The notes: a model not told the origin generated them from the letters alone. Positions 43,028-52,479 are shown, numbered from the stretch's first letter. The stretch is 64,000 bases of DNA from Gemmata massiliana (GCF_901538265.1 NZ_LR593886.1:6841738-6905737); one strand, 5' to 3'. Made by a program: numbers and translations.

Positions 43028-43389
43028 ATGGCAAAACGGCCGCCAACCCCAAGTGGTCCGTTTATCGCTCGAAGTTGGGTGTGGATTTGGGTGATCTAAC
43101 GGTCGCCCAAATCGGGGTACGGATGCCGAGATTTAGTGATACAAAAAGGCCCAGAGAAGTAAGTTCTAGGAGCGTCTGCACAACTGGTGCTGGCCCAGGT
43201 CTTCAAAACCTGCAACAGGTTTGAACAACGCTCACTGCAGGTTCAATTCCGATGCGCTGCCCGCAGCCGAGCAGTTACATCTTCCGCCACTACACGATCT
43301 CACACACCGGGAACCACGACCCAGCTGCGAGCCACTAATTTTCGGTGACCAGTACGTTCTTCGGGCCTCGTTGCGATCGCGTTCTCAAC
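43028..43389. other. Intergenic region holding the selC-like tRNA
   Basis: 362 bases between the acidic HTH gene and the leftward 220-aa family gene. Besides the tRNA-like segment at 43169-43262 nothing is recognised. Confidence 0.4.
43169..43262 (+). tRNA. Degenerate selenocysteine-type tRNA (anticodon TCA), possibly a pseudogene
   Basis: The segment has the size (94 bases) and order of a bacterial tRNA-Sec. The anticodon arm CAGGT-CTTCAAA-ACCTG (43196-43212) is perfect, with TCA at 43203-43205. A D-arm GCAC/GTGC (43178-43190) precedes it. A long variable region (about 24 bases) and a T-loop GGTTCAATTCC (43240-43250) follow. The ends GGAGCGTC and GCGCTGCC pair imperfectly (about six of eight), and the T-stem is poor (GCAGG against CCGAT). 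It is therefore either an unusual tRNA-Sec or a decaying copy. No selA, selB or selD gene is in the window. Confidence 0.4.
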
Positions 43390-44064
43390 CTACTCCTTGC
43401 CGAGGACGAGATCCACGATCCAGCACCCGCGCACGTGCGGCCCGTCGTTGCGGCAGTGATCGAGCACGTCGGCGCTGTCGCACCCCACATCTTGGAGCGC
43501 GTCGGCCAGGATCGGCATCGCGCTAAAATCACGCGATTCGTACATCTGCGCCGCCAGTGCCACAACAGTGGACGTGCGCCACGAGGGGGAGAAGGGCACA
43601 GGACGGAACGGGTTCCCGAAGATGTCGCGGATTTGCACGGACGTTAGGGAGTTCTCTACTCGGAAAACTGCAGATTTTTCCTCCACCCACTCCTCAAATG
43701 TTTTCCCCTCGTGGTCTACCTTGCACGAGGCGATCCCGTCAGCGAGATCCTCAACGAGATAAGGAAGTTGCTCGCTGGCGCAGATATTGGGGTCGGCTGT
43801 ATCGTAGAAAGCAGCGCGATCGGGATAGCTGTCTAATCGGCAGTGCCTCGCCCAAACTGCCTCCAAGTCCTCGGCGGAGGCACGGCCTTCCGCGAATGCC
43901 TCAGCGATGTCTGCCAAGTCGTGATAGTCCGTCGGCACAATAAACTTCGCACGTTGGCAGCACGCCACAGCGATCAGGCGCAATTTACGGTCACTGGTTC
44001 GGTCACGAAAGAACTCAAGGATCGTCCCCGGATCTTCGCACGCCAGCCACTCCGCTTCGGTCAT
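43390..44064 (-). CDS. Gemmata-type 220-aa family protein, copy 2
   Basis: 224 residues starting MTEAEWLACEDPGTILEFFR then DRTSDRKLRLIAVACCQRA. The tail YESRDFSAMPILADALQDVG, CDSADVLDHCRNDGPHVRGC and LVLGKE is nearly identical to that of copy 1 at 24295-24954, whereas the middle (about 55-150) is very different. This pattern of conserved ends with a variable centre is typical of the family. It has no export signal. The downstream region on this strand is the selC-like segment; upstream is the anti-sigma gene, 77 bases away, on the same strand. Confidence 0.8.
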   Translation of the reverse strand: MTEAEWLACEDPGTILEFFRDRTSDRKLRLIAVACCQRAKFIVPTDYHDLADIAEAFAEGRASAEDLEAVWARHCRLDSYPDRAAFYDTADPNICASEQLPYLVEDLADGIASCKVDHEGKTFEEWVEEKSAVFRVENSLTSVQIRDIFGNPFRPVPFSPSWRTSTVVALAAQMYESRDFSAMPILADALQDVGCDSADVLDHCRNDGPHVRGCWIVDLVLGKE

Positions 44065-44141
44065 TGCTCACCCTCTCGGGAATGCTTCCAGCATGACCGA
44101 TTGGGCGCGGGGCAGCCAGCCGAGTTCGAGGCGCGCCCGAT

Positions 44142-44930
44142 TCATGGCATGGCGGGCGCTGTCGATTCGCGGAGCAGTTGCACGAACTCGTCGAGTTCCT
44201 GGGCGTTCAAGTCCGAAATCACCCAGTATACCATTCCGGCCCGCTCCCAGGTGCGCAGGTTGAAACCGTGCTGCTTCAGGGGCCGCACGGGGCGTTCGTC
44301 GCCGTTCGCGCCCGGCCACGTCCACACGTTGATGACGTGCTGGCGTCGGTGATACACGATCGCCGCGACCGGGCGGTCCGTCAAGTAGTCCAGCCGCCCA
44401 CCGGATAGCACGAACCCCGAAGTCGAAAAATCCGGTACCTGGGGTGAGAAGTCCAGTTTTCCACGGAACCAGGGTTTAACCGTGTGCTGGTCCGAAGAAA
44501 TCACGTCAGTCACGTGGTCGACTTGGAGCGAGCGAACGTGCCCGGCGACCACCAGTTCCGCGAACCGGTCCTCGGCCGAATTGTCCGGCCGTTTCCAAAC
44601 CACCACAGCGGTTAGCGTGGCCACCACCACGAGAACGATCCCGGCCACCGTCGCGACGAGGAGCGCGGGGGTCCGGCGCTGGCGCCGAACGAGGGGTGCG
44701 GGTACGGACTCAGGTACCGGCGTGAACCCCAAGCGGGCGCGGAGCGAATCGGGCGCGCGGTGGTACAACGCGGCCCCCGCGAGCGTTTCGCGGAGCGCGC
44801 GCACGCTCTGTTCGCGGTCCGCACACTCTGGACACTCGGCCAAATGCTCCTCGATTCGCAAGAGGTGGACCAAGTCCAGTTCGCCGTCGGCGTAGGAGTG
44901 CAGCAGGCGTTGAACGTCTCGGCAGTCCAT
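44142..44930 (-). CDS. Anti-sigma factor (zinc-finger, membrane-anchored)
   Basis: 262 residues from ATG 44930 (MDCRDVQRLLHSYADGELDL). The zf-HC2 anti-sigma domain is seen as EEHLAECPECAD (His-x3-Cys-x2-Cys). A membrane helix follows at about 91-113 (ALLVATVAGIVLVVVATLTA). The extracytoplasmic part (about 115-262) contains SGGRLDYLTDRPVAAIVYHR, as in RsxA/PrtR-like sensory tails. It should hold the sigma factor encoded immediately upstream in an inactive state at the membrane. The start is 2 bases behind the sigma stop codon, giving tight translational coupling. Confidence 0.9.
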   Translation of the reverse strand: MDCRDVQRLLHSYADGELDLVHLLRIEEHLAECPECADREQSVRALRETLAGAALYHRAPDSLRARLGFTPVPESVPAPLVRRQRRTPALLVATVAGIVLVVVATLTAVVVWKRPDNSAEDRFAELVVAGHVRSLQVDHVTDVISSDQHTVKPWFRGKLDFSPQVPDFSTSGFVLSGGRLDYLTDRPVAAIVYHRRQHVINVWTWPGANGDERPVRPLKQHGFNLRTWERAGMVYWVISDLNAQELDEFVQLLRESTAPAMP

Positions 44931-44932
44931 TT

Positions 44933-45454
44933 TCACCCCTCCGCCTCGGGACTCGGGACCAGCAACGACTGGAGCTGTTTCCGCGCACGCGACAACCGGG
45001 ACATGACCGTCCCCACCGGCGCCCCGATCACGACCGCGATCTCCTGGTAACTGAGTCCCTCCAGTTCGCGCAGCACGATCACCTCGCGGAACTCCGGGAG
45101 CAGGTCCTCCAGCGCCCGGCGCAGGAGCTGCTGGTCCGCCCGGCGGATGACCTGGTGCTCGGGGTTCAGGGACTCGTCCGCGCGGTCGTGGGCGCCCTCG
45201 TCGAAGGGCACCGCGGCCCACGCGCGCTGCTTCCGGAGCCAGTCGTAAGCGGCCCGGCGCACCACGGTGAGGAGCCACGGGCGTCCGTCCCCGCCGCGGA
45301 ACGACGCGAAGAACTTCGCCGCGCGCAGGAACGCTTCCTGTACCACGTCCTCCGCGGCTCCGGCGTCCCGGGTGAGCCACCGGGCGAGGTTGTAAGCAGC
45401 GTCGAGGTGCGGGAGCGTCACCTGCTCGAAGCGCCGCCGGTCGTCGGCATCCAA
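44933..45454 (-). CDS. ECF RNA polymerase sigma factor
   Basis: 173 residues. Region 2 is seen as HLDAAYNLARWLTRDAGAAE then DVVQEAFLRAAKFF with RPWLLTVVRRAAYDWLRK. Region 4 is ALEDLLPEFREVIVLRELEG then LSYQEIAVVIGAPVGTVMSR LSRARKQL. The spacing and length match a standard ECF sigma factor controlled by a cognate anti-sigma protein, the next gene (GAGGGGTGAAAATG junction). The likely targets include its own operon, but I see no clear promoter repeat upstream of 45454. Confidence 0.95.
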   Translation of the reverse strand: MDADDRRRFEQVTLPHLDAAYNLARWLTRDAGAAEDVVQEAFLRAAKFFASFRGGDGRPWLLTVVRRAAYDWLRKQRAWAAVPFDEGAHDRADESLNPEHQVIRRADQQLLRRALEDLLPEFREVIVLRELEGLSYQEIAVVIGAPVGTVMSRLSRARKQLQSLLVPSPEAEG

Positions 45455-45637
45455 TCGCGTGTCCTCTCGTCGCGTGCCCCGGGTACCTACCCGTACTCTA
45501 CCGGGCGCGCGGCCGGTTTATTCCCCGGATTCCGATTCGTTCCGGGAAGGGAATTTTTCGGCGCGGGCCCCGGTCTGGAACCCGCGAGGCCCGCCGACGT
45601 GTCGGTGGCCGTTCCGCTCCCCAGACGAGGAAGTCCG

Positions 45638-46597
45638 ATGACACATTCCCAGAATTCACCGATTGACACCGACGGGATCGACCGCCGGGGCATGCTCGAG
45701 TGCATGGCGTGGGTCGGCACCGGGCTCGTCTGGTCCGTGACCGGCGGCATCGCATCGTCGCGTGCGTTCGGGCGCCCGGCCGCACTGGACAAGAAGGCAA
45801 CGTTCACGTTCGTTCAAATCAGCGACAGCCACCTCGGGTTCGGCAAGGAGCCGTACAAGGACGTGGCCGCGACCCTCAAGGCGACCGTCGCCAAGATCAA
45901 CGCACTGCCCGAACCGCCCGCGTTCGTGCTCCACACCGGCGATCTCACGCACCTCGCCAAGCCCGAAGAGTTCGACGCGGTGGCCGAGATCCTCAAGGGC
46001 GTAAAGGCCGGTGCGGTGGGCTACGTGCCCGGCGAACACGACTTCGATGGCGACGGGAACAAGGAGTACCTGAAGCGCTACGGCAAGAACACGCAGGGGC
46101 TCGGGTGGTACAGCTTCGACAACAAGGGCGTCCACTTCATCGGTCTGGTGAACGTGGCCGACGCTAAATCGGGCAGCGGGGCCGGCGGGCTTGGGGTGAT
46201 CGGCAAGGAGCAACTCGAGTGGCTGAAGAAGGATCTGGCCGGGCTGAAGGACAGTACACCGATTGTGGTGTTCGCCCACGTGCCACTCTGGACCGTTCAC
46301 GAGAAGTGGGGTTGGGGGACGCGCGACTCGGAACAGGCCCTCGACATGCTCAAGCGGTTCGGGTCGGTCACGGTGCTCAACGGGCACATCCACCAAGTGC
46401 TGCAAAAGGTGGAGGGGAAGGTGACGTTCCACACGGCCCGATCGACGGCGTTCCCGCAATCGGAACCCGGTAAGGGCACCCCCGGGCCGGTTCGGGATCT
46501 GCCCGCCGGAAAGCTGAAAAGCGTTCTCGGGCTGACCACCGTGTCCTACGTCGAGAACCCCGGCTCGCTCGCGATCGTCGACTCCACTCTCGAATGA
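45638..46597 (+). CDS. Tat-exported metallophosphoesterase
   Basis: 319 residues from ATG 45638 (MTHSQNSPIDTDGIDRRGML). The twin Arg in DRRGMLECMAWVGTG marks a Tat signal ending near 50. The calcineurin-like phosphoesterase motifs are in order: QISDSHLGF, LHTGDLTH, VPGEHDFDG, VVFAHVPLW and LNGHIHQVL. They bind two metals and hydrolyse phosphoesters. The combination with a Tat signal is common in planctomycetes. Its stop codon (46595-46597) overlaps an upstream ATG of the next frame as ATGA, and the cytochrome/DUF2231 gene follows, so a two-gene operon is likely. Confidence 0.9.
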   Translation: MTHSQNSPIDTDGIDRRGMLECMAWVGTGLVWSVTGGIASSRAFGRPAALDKKATFTFVQISDSHLGFGKEPYKDVAATLKATVAKINALPEPPAFVLHTGDLTHLAKPEEFDAVAEILKGVKAGAVGYVPGEHDFDGDGNKEYLKRYGKNTQGLGWYSFDNKGVHFIGLVNVADAKSGSGAGGLGVIGKEQLEWLKKDLAGLKDSTPIVVFAHVPLWTVHEKWGWGTRDSEQALDMLKRFGSVTVLNGHIHQVLQKVEGKVTFHTARSTAFPQSEPGKGTPGPVRDLPAGKLKSVLGLTTVSYVENPGSLAIVDSTLE

Positions 46598-46662
46598 TTC
46601 CAGAAGCGCCGGGCGAAAGCCCCGCCCAGTGCTTAGCTCTCACTACAAACGAGGACGTACCG

Positions 46663-47535
46663 ATGAGGTGGATCACCGCACCCGTAGTCCTGGCCGCTTC
46701 CTTCGTGCCAACGGCTATGGCCCAATCACCGATACCGGAACCCGACCTCGGCGCGGACGTTCGCGGGATCTTTGCTGCCCGATGTGCGGCCTGCCACGGC
46801 CCCGACCTCGTCAAGCCCAAGGGCCGGTTCGGGTACGTCCTCGATCTCCATAAAGTGGCGAACAATCCGGAAATGGTGGTTCCGTCGCGCCCGGACGAGT
46901 CCGAACTGTGGACACTCATCAGCCGAAACGAGATGCCCCCATCGGATTCGCCCCAGGGACCGTTAACCGCATCGGAGAAGGAGCGCGTCCGCGCTTGGAT
47001 CGCTGCCGGCGCGCCGGATGCCCGCCCTGCCACAACGAGTGCCCCACGCGCGGGTGCGTCAGACACGAGTGCGAACCACGTTCCCGCGGCCCCACTTCCC
47101 ACCACTGAACGAGTGCTCCGCTGGTTGGGGAAGCTCCACCTGCTGGCGCTGCACTTTCCGATCGCGCTCATGCTCGCCGCAGGTGCGGGTGAGCTCATAT
47201 CGATCGCGAAGCGATCACGGGTACCGGCACCGGGCGTCCAGTTTTGCGTGACGCTGGCGGCGCTCGCGGTCGTGCCGACCGTCATCTTCGGGTGGCTCTT
47301 TGCGGCTTCGGGTAACGGGATCGGGTCGTCCCAACTACTCTTCGCACACCGCTGGTTAGGAACAGCGACCGGTGTGTGGGTACTCATAACGGCTTTGGGT
47401 GCCGAGCGCGACGCATACCGCGGGTTACGCGGATGGGACGTCCGCGTGGGGCTGGCGATCGGCGCCGTACTCGTCGGTCTTACCGCACACATCGGCGGGT
47501 TAATGGAACACGGTTCAGACTTCTTTGCCTGGTAA
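46663..47535 (+). CDS. Membrane cytochrome c with C-terminal DUF2231
   Basis: 290 residues. ATG 46663 (MRWITAPVVLAASFVPTAMA) starts a clear signal peptide; an overlapping ATG at 46594 would give a 23-residue longer head. The heme c site is CAACH at 41-45, in a planctomycete cytochrome C domain that includes the distal MPPSDSPQ (Met ligand). Residues about 160-285 hold four membrane helices starting KLHLLALHFPIALMLAAGAG, the DUF2231 signature. An identical head-to-tail combination is frequent in planctomycetes and is thought to move electrons to or from the membrane. Confidence 0.9.
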   Translation: MRWITAPVVLAASFVPTAMAQSPIPEPDLGADVRGIFAARCAACHGPDLVKPKGRFGYVLDLHKVANNPEMVVPSRPDESELWTLISRNEMPPSDSPQGPLTASEKERVRAWIAAGAPDARPATTSAPRAGASDTSANHVPAAPLPTTERVLRWLGKLHLLALHFPIALMLAAGAGELISIAKRSRVPAPGVQFCVTLAALAVVPTVIFGWLFAASGNGIGSSQLLFAHRWLGTATGVWVLITALGAERDAYRGLRGWDVRVGLAIGAVLVGLTAHIGGLMEHGSDFFAW

Positions 47536-47747
47536 TTCACTCCTGCAACTCATCGAAAATTGTGGCAGGGACACGGACGTCCCTGTCGCGAAATGGCGCC
47601 CGCGTGCGCAACGGTATCACTTCCACGACCGACCGGCTCATTCTCCCGATCGGGTGCTGTCATTTCTGTATGTGAAAAGAGGCTCGCACCACCCGTTGCG
47701 TCGGTTAGAATCGCCGCTCTCGCTCCTCATCAACTCGGGTACTCCCC

Positions 47748-49100
47748 ATGCCTGCCCGCTCATTCCTGCTCATTCTCCTCGCGCTCGCCGGCCCTTCAGT
47801 CTGTGCCGCCGATCAACCACCTCCGCCTACGTCCGTGCGGGTCGGCGCCGCAGCCGTCGAACTCGAAGCCGATGACGACATGGTCATTGGCGGGAGCATC
47901 CTCCCTTACAAGATTAAGGGCCAAGAGGGGAAGCTGCGTGCGGTCGCGACCGTCGTCGAGAAGCCCGGCGCGGGCAAGGTGTGTGTCGTCGCGTGCGACG
48001 TGCTCATGCTCAACCGCGACCTGCTCGATCCCGTAACAGAGGAGATCGCCAAGGCACTCGGAATTCCCGAAGCAAACGTCCTCATCAACTGCACGCACAC
48101 GCACCACGCACCGAGCACCGTTACCATCCACGGGTACGCACGCGACGAGGTCTTCTGTCGCCGGGTGCAAAAAGCAATCGTGAAGAGCGCTCGCGACGCC
48201 GACGCGAAGCTCAAGACCGGCGCTGCGACGGCCCATTTCCGGCTCGGCGAGGAATCATCCGTCGGGCAGAACAGCCGACTGCTCCTGAAAGACAACAGCA
48301 TCTTCTGGATCGGCCCACGCGACGACACGGTGCGCCCGACCGGGCCGTTCGACCCGGAACTTCCAGTGCTCGCGTTCCGCGGCGCGAACGACAAGCCGCT
48401 CGCGGTGCTGTTCAACCACTCGACGCACACAATCGGGGGGCGCACGCCCGGGCGCTCGCCGGCCTTCTACGGACTCGCGGCCCAGGAACTCGAAACCGAA
48501 CTCGGCGGCACGTTCCTGTTCCTGGAAGGCGCGTCCGGCTCCACGCACAACCTGAGTTCCACGGCCGCCGAAAACACTATTCGCATCAAGCAGGCCGTAA
48601 AAGACGCGCTGGTGAAAACCGCCCCGCTCCCGGTGGCCCGCGTGACCGCGGTGAAGAAGCCGTTTAAGTTCAAGGTGCGCACGTTCGACGAGGCCAAGGA
48701 AGAGGCCGCGGTGTCGGCATACTGCAAGACGCGCGCGGGGAAACAGGCGGAGGCTTACACCGACGTGTTCCGCGCACAGCGCAAGGTGCTGGCCCCGAAA
48801 CAGGGCGAGGAGCGGACAACGTGGGTGCAGGTGATGCTGATCGGTGACGTGGCCTTCGTGGGCGTACCGGCGGAGTTCTTCACGGTGCTGGGCCAGGACA
48901 TCAAGCGCCGGTCCCCGTTCCGGTACACGTACATCGCGGAACTGGCGAACGACTACATCGGTTACCTCCCGGACAAGAAGGCGTTCGAGTTGGGCGGTTA
49001 CCAAACGTGGACCGGGCTCCACAGCTTCGCCGAACGCGACACGGGCGAACGCATGGTCGATGCAGTGGTGACGATGCTGGAGGAACTGGCGAAGAAGTAA
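47748..49100 (+). CDS. Neutral/alkaline ceramidase-like secreted hydrolase
   Basis: 450 residues with a signal peptide (MPARSFLLILLALAGPSVCA). The N-terminal domain shows CTHTHHAPS (zinc site of neutral ceramidase), VRVGAAAVELEADDD and VACDVLMLNRDLLDPV. NHSTHTIGGR, FLEGASGSTHN and the C-terminal GVPAEFFTVLGQDI complete the pattern. Neutral ceramidases cleave the amide of ceramides; many bacterial homologues in planctomycetes are called neutral/alkaline non-lysosomal ceramidase domain proteins and their true substrates are open. The gene is convergent with the sigma-WD40 gene, only 23 bases away. Confidence 0.87.
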   Translation: MPARSFLLILLALAGPSVCAADQPPPPTSVRVGAAAVELEADDDMVIGGSILPYKIKGQEGKLRAVATVVEKPGAGKVCVVACDVLMLNRDLLDPVTEEIAKALGIPEANVLINCTHTHHAPSTVTIHGYARDEVFCRRVQKAIVKSARDADAKLKTGAATAHFRLGEESSVGQNSRLLLKDNSIFWIGPRDDTVRPTGPFDPELPVLAFRGANDKPLAVLFNHSTHTIGGRTPGRSPAFYGLAAQELETELGGTFLFLEGASGSTHNLSSTAAENTIRIKQAVKDALVKTAPLPVARVTAVKKPFKFKVRTFDEAKEEAAVSAYCKTRAGKQAEAYTDVFRAQRKVLAPKQGEERTTWVQVMLIGDVAFVGVPAEFFTVLGQDIKRRSPFRYTYIAELANDYIGYLPDKKAFELGGYQTWTGLHSFAERDTGERMVDAVVTMLEELAKK

Positions 49101-49123
49101 GAGGGTCGTGTCCCTCGACCGCA

Positions 49124-52100
49124 CTATTTCTTCGCCTTCAGGCGACTCAGCGCGCCCGCCGCGTCGCGCGTGAGCACGAAATCGGGGTCGCCCGTGGCCA
49201 GGCGCGTCAACACCTTCTGTGCCTCGGGGGTGCCGATGCGCTCCAACACTTCCGCGGCCCGAAGCGCGCGCAAGTGCTCTCCCGAGAGTCTCGTTTCCTT
49301 GAGGATCGCGTTGAGGCGCGTGCGCACTTCGGGCACGTCCGACTTCCCGGCCGCCTCGCAGAGTTGAGTGGCCGCGATCGGGGCCAGCACGGTTAGCTCT
49401 TTCGAGGCGCGCTCTCGTTCTGTGAAGTCGGAACTCCCCAACTTCGCGATCAGACCGGCGACGATTTTGGGGTCCACGGGCGCCGATGGTTTGACTCGGT
49501 CCGCTATGAACTTGAGAGCCGCGGCCGGGTGCGCGGTCAAGTACCGGATCGCCGCGAACCCCTTCCTGGCGTCCAAAACCGCCAGGTCCGTCCACGCCGC
49601 GTCCACGCAGTTGGGCGGGGGCGCCGGCGCAAGTCGCTCCGAGGTCACGTCCCAGATCAAGAGCGTGCGATCGAGCGCGAACGTACACAGGCGCGTTCCG
49701 TCCGGAGAGAACCGCACCCCTTCAATCTGTGTACCGTGTCCCAAGCAGCGGAGCCGCTCCAACCCGGTCGCCACCTCGTACACGCGCACCCCACCGTTTC
49801 GGTAAGTCGCCAGTGTTCGCCCGTCCGGAGAAAATTCCAGCGTCGGCGAGCGTTCACCGATGTCACTGGAAAGCGATTCCACCAAAACGCGCAGTTCGCG
49901 CCCGGTACCCGCATCGGCAAGCCCCACGGCCCCGTCCTTACTCGACAGCGCCAAATAGCGCTCATCGGGCGAGACGGCCACCGTGCCCGGCCACCTCTGG
50001 GCCAGACGGAATTCCTCTTTTCCGGTTGCAAAATCAAGCACGCGCGCCGCGACCTCGTTATCGCGCACCAGTACCCGTTTCCCGTGCTGTAGGAACGTGA
50101 GCTGAACCGGACGCCCCCCACGGTTGGGAATCGTGCGCGCCTCGTTCCGCCCCGCCACGTCCCACACATGCAGCGATGTCTGCCCTCCGCTCACCAGGAA
50201 CCGCCCGTCCGGAGTGAAGGCGAGCGCGTACACCATACCGTCCTTGGCCGCGAACGAGTGCAACTCTTTACCCGTTCCGGGTTCCCACAGTCGGACCGTT
50301 CCGTCCTGGCCCCCGGTCGCGAGCACCGCTCCGTCCGGGCTGTACGCGGTCCGCAAGACCCCGGACTTGTGTCCGGCGAGATCGAGCACCTTCCGACCGG
50401 TTGCGGAATCCCATACCCGAGCGACGTTGTCCGTGTACATCCCCCCGGACACGACTCGCGCCCCGTCCGGGGACCATGTCGCGTCGCTGATCTCGTACAG
50501 GTGCCCGCTGGTCTCTGAAAGCCGTTCACCCGTTGCAGGGTTCCAGACACTTACCCGCGTTCCCTCTGCAACGAACAACCGTTCACCGTTACCCGCGAAC
50601 GCGAGATCCTGGACGCGGTATTCACGGACTTGTATGTCCCTGAGTTTCTTCCGCGTGGTTACATCCCACAAGCGAATGGTGGCTAATCGATCGAGCCCCG
50701 CTAGTGTCTTGCTGTCCGGGGAGAAAGCCAGTACTCCCCCGGTACCGTTCAACCTCGGTTGATCGAATAAACCGGGAAGTTCTTTGCCGGTACTCAAATC
50801 CCAAACTCGCACCCCCCGCGCGGCGCGGTCTTCGCACGCGAGGAGTTTCCCGTCTGGGGACAGGGCAACGGCTTCGCCGAGCGGACGGTCGTTCGCGGGG
50901 CGTTCGAGAAGAAGTTTCGCACCCGCTACGTTCCACACCCGGATCGATCCGTCGCTACCGTAGAGTGCAAATACCTTCGCATCGGCAGAGAAGTGGAACT
51001 GCCGGTGGGAAATTACGCCGGGTTGTTCCCCGAAATCGGTCCAACGGTCCGTGGCGGCGCTCCAGACACCGAGAACAAGTGGCCCACGCCCGTCTGCTTG
51101 ATCGCGCCGGAACGCGGCCAGCGACTTGCCGTCCGGAGCGATAGGGCTCGGCCCCACGCCGATCGGTGGCAAAGAGCGAATTTCTTCACCCGTAACCGGG
51201 TTGAGAAGTCGGACCCGCTCCTTGTCAAATTCCCACACAATGGCCGCGAGCGAGCTACCACAGATCGTGAGTTCGCACAGAACGTTTTTGGGATCGCGCT
51301 TGGCCAACCCGGTCCAGAGCGGAACCGGACTTCCCGTTTGACCGTCCCACAGTTTGTACCCATCACGGCCCCGGGACGCGACCAACTTCCCGTCCGGACT
51401 CACGACTAACCGATCGATCGTTGCGCCGTGATGAAAGCGAATCGAGCCGAGTCGCGCAACCGCGCCCGGTGGGAGCGGGTCGCCGAACGCATCGGTTGTT
51501 GGCGCGGGGGCCGCTTTCGCAACGGGTTGCGCCGCGCTCGCGGCCGGCGCGGGAGCGAAAGCAGGCGGGCCTTCGACCGGTTGGCCGGCCGCAGCAAGCA
51601 CGAACGCCAGCGTGGTTACGACCGGGGTGAGCAGCACCGTGCGCCACCGGATGCTTTGCCCGATGAGCGCGGCGAACACTGGCGGTGCCCCCACACTGGT
51701 ACTCACTGTTACGACCCGGACCGCGCTCGCCACGAGCGCCGCGGGCACGGGCTGTGGCGCGCCAACAACGAGCGCCGGAACTGTCAGCGGTAAGCCGTAT
51801 CGCGCGAGGCGCCGACGGAGCCGCTCGCGGCCTCGGTCGAGGCGCCCACGCAATACACCGGGTTCGCACCCGATCCGCTGCGCGGCTTCTTCGTGCGTCA
51901 GTTCCAGGAGGTAGCACAGCACCAGCTGAAGTCTGTAATTCTCCGGAAGGGCCGCGATCTCGGTGTCGAGTACCTCTCGCACTTCCTTCCACGTGAGGTC
52001 CTCGGGCGCGGGAGGCGGAACTCGTCGAGCCGCTTCGCGTTTGCGGCGCCGGTCCTCCCCGCGCCGCGCACGCTGAGCGATCCGGACCGCTGCTGCGTGC

Positions 52101-52375
52101 AACCAGCCGGCCAGTGATCCGGGCCGTGTCAGGCGGTGAGCCGATCGTACCAGGAGCAAGAACACCGCTTGAAACGCATCGTCTGCCGCGGATTCACCCA
52201 GGACGTGCCGACACGTGCGGAGAACGAGTGGGCCATTGCGCCGAACCAGCTCCGTGAACGCGGCCTCGTTTCGGTCCGCGGCGAATCGCTGGAGCAACTC
52301 GGTATCGCTCGGAGCGCCTTCGTTGTGTAAAGCGATGTCGCGGGCGAGATGGATCAGGCGGGCGGCGCCGGACAT
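49124..52375 (-). CDS. ECF-type sigma factor fused to WD40 propeller and HEAT-like tail (copy 1)
   Basis: 1083 residues. Residues about 25-195 form a sigma-70 region 2/4 unit (DTELLQRFAADRNEAAFTEL, then DDAFQAVFLLLVRSAHRL and ALPENYRLQLVLCYLLELTH). A hydrophobic segment near 235-265 (VLLTPVVTTLAFVLAAAGQP) may be a membrane anchor. From about 300 to 950 runs a series of WD40 repeats (SPDGKLVASRGRDGYKLWDG; GHKSGVLRTAYSPDGAVLAT). A HEAT-like domain at about 985-1075 (KLGSSDFTERERASKELTVL) closes the chain. This is the planctomycete design of a sigma factor with its own large sensory propeller. A paralogue is encoded at 55694-59044. Confidence 0.92.
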   Translation of the reverse strand: MSGAARLIHLARDIALHNEGAPSDTELLQRFAADRNEAAFTELVRRNGPLVLRTCRHVLGESAADDAFQAVFLLLVRSAHRLTRPGSLAGWLHAAAVRIAQRARRGEDRRRKREAARRVPPPAPEDLTWKEVREVLDTEIAALPENYRLQLVLCYLLELTHEEAAQRIGCEPGVLRGRLDRGRERLRRRLARYGLPLTVPALVVGAPQPVPAALVASAVRVVTVSTSVGAPPVFAALIGQSIRWRTVLLTPVVTTLAFVLAAAGQPVEGPPAFAPAPAASAAQPVAKAAPAPTTDAFGDPLPPGAVARLGSIRFHHGATIDRLVVSPDGKLVASRGRDGYKLWDGQTGSPVPLWTGLAKRDPKNVLCELTICGSSLAAIVWEFDKERVRLLNPVTGEEIRSLPPIGVGPSPIAPDGKSLAAFRRDQADGRGPLVLGVWSAATDRWTDFGEQPGVISHRQFHFSADAKVFALYGSDGSIRVWNVAGAKLLLERPANDRPLGEAVALSPDGKLLACEDRAARGVRVWDLSTGKELPGLFDQPRLNGTGGVLAFSPDSKTLAGLDRLATIRLWDVTTRKKLRDIQVREYRVQDLAFAGNGERLFVAEGTRVSVWNPATGERLSETSGHLYEISDATWSPDGARVVSGGMYTDNVARVWDSATGRKVLDLAGHKSGVLRTAYSPDGAVLATGGQDGTVRLWEPGTGKELHSFAAKDGMVYALAFTPDGRFLVSGGQTSLHVWDVAGRNEARTIPNRGGRPVQLTFLQHGKRVLVRDNEVAARVLDFATGKEEFRLAQRWPGTVAVSPDERYLALSSKDGAVGLADAGTGRELRVLVESLSSDIGERSPTLEFSPDGRTLATYRNGGVRVYEVATGLERLRCLGHGTQIEGVRFSPDGTRLCTFALDRTLLIWDVTSERLAPAPPPNCVDAAWTDLAVLDARKGFAAIRYLTAHPAAALKFIADRVKPSAPVDPKIVAGLIAKLGSSDFTERERASKELTVLAPIAATQLCEAAGKSDVPEVRTRLNAILKETRLSGEHLRALRAAEVLERIGTPEAQKVLTRLATGDPDFVLTRDAAGALSRLKAKK

Positions 52376-52479
52376 GAAAGAACCTCCGAGGGGTGTTCTA
52401 CCCGAGAACTCCCCGCCGGAGGTCGACCCAACATGCGCGATTTCAAAAAAGTTCCCGGCTCACGAAAAGCCGGCCCGGT

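Noticed and set aside
48255-49688. 477-residue open frame on the minus strand
   Set aside because: It spans parts of two real genes (ceramidase-like and sigma-WD40) in antisense or wrong frame.
49124-52375. WD40-rich protein as a possible antiphage sensor
   Set aside because: The sigma region 2/4 head is unambiguous and no nuclease, STAND or effector domain is present; a transcription role is the simpler reading.
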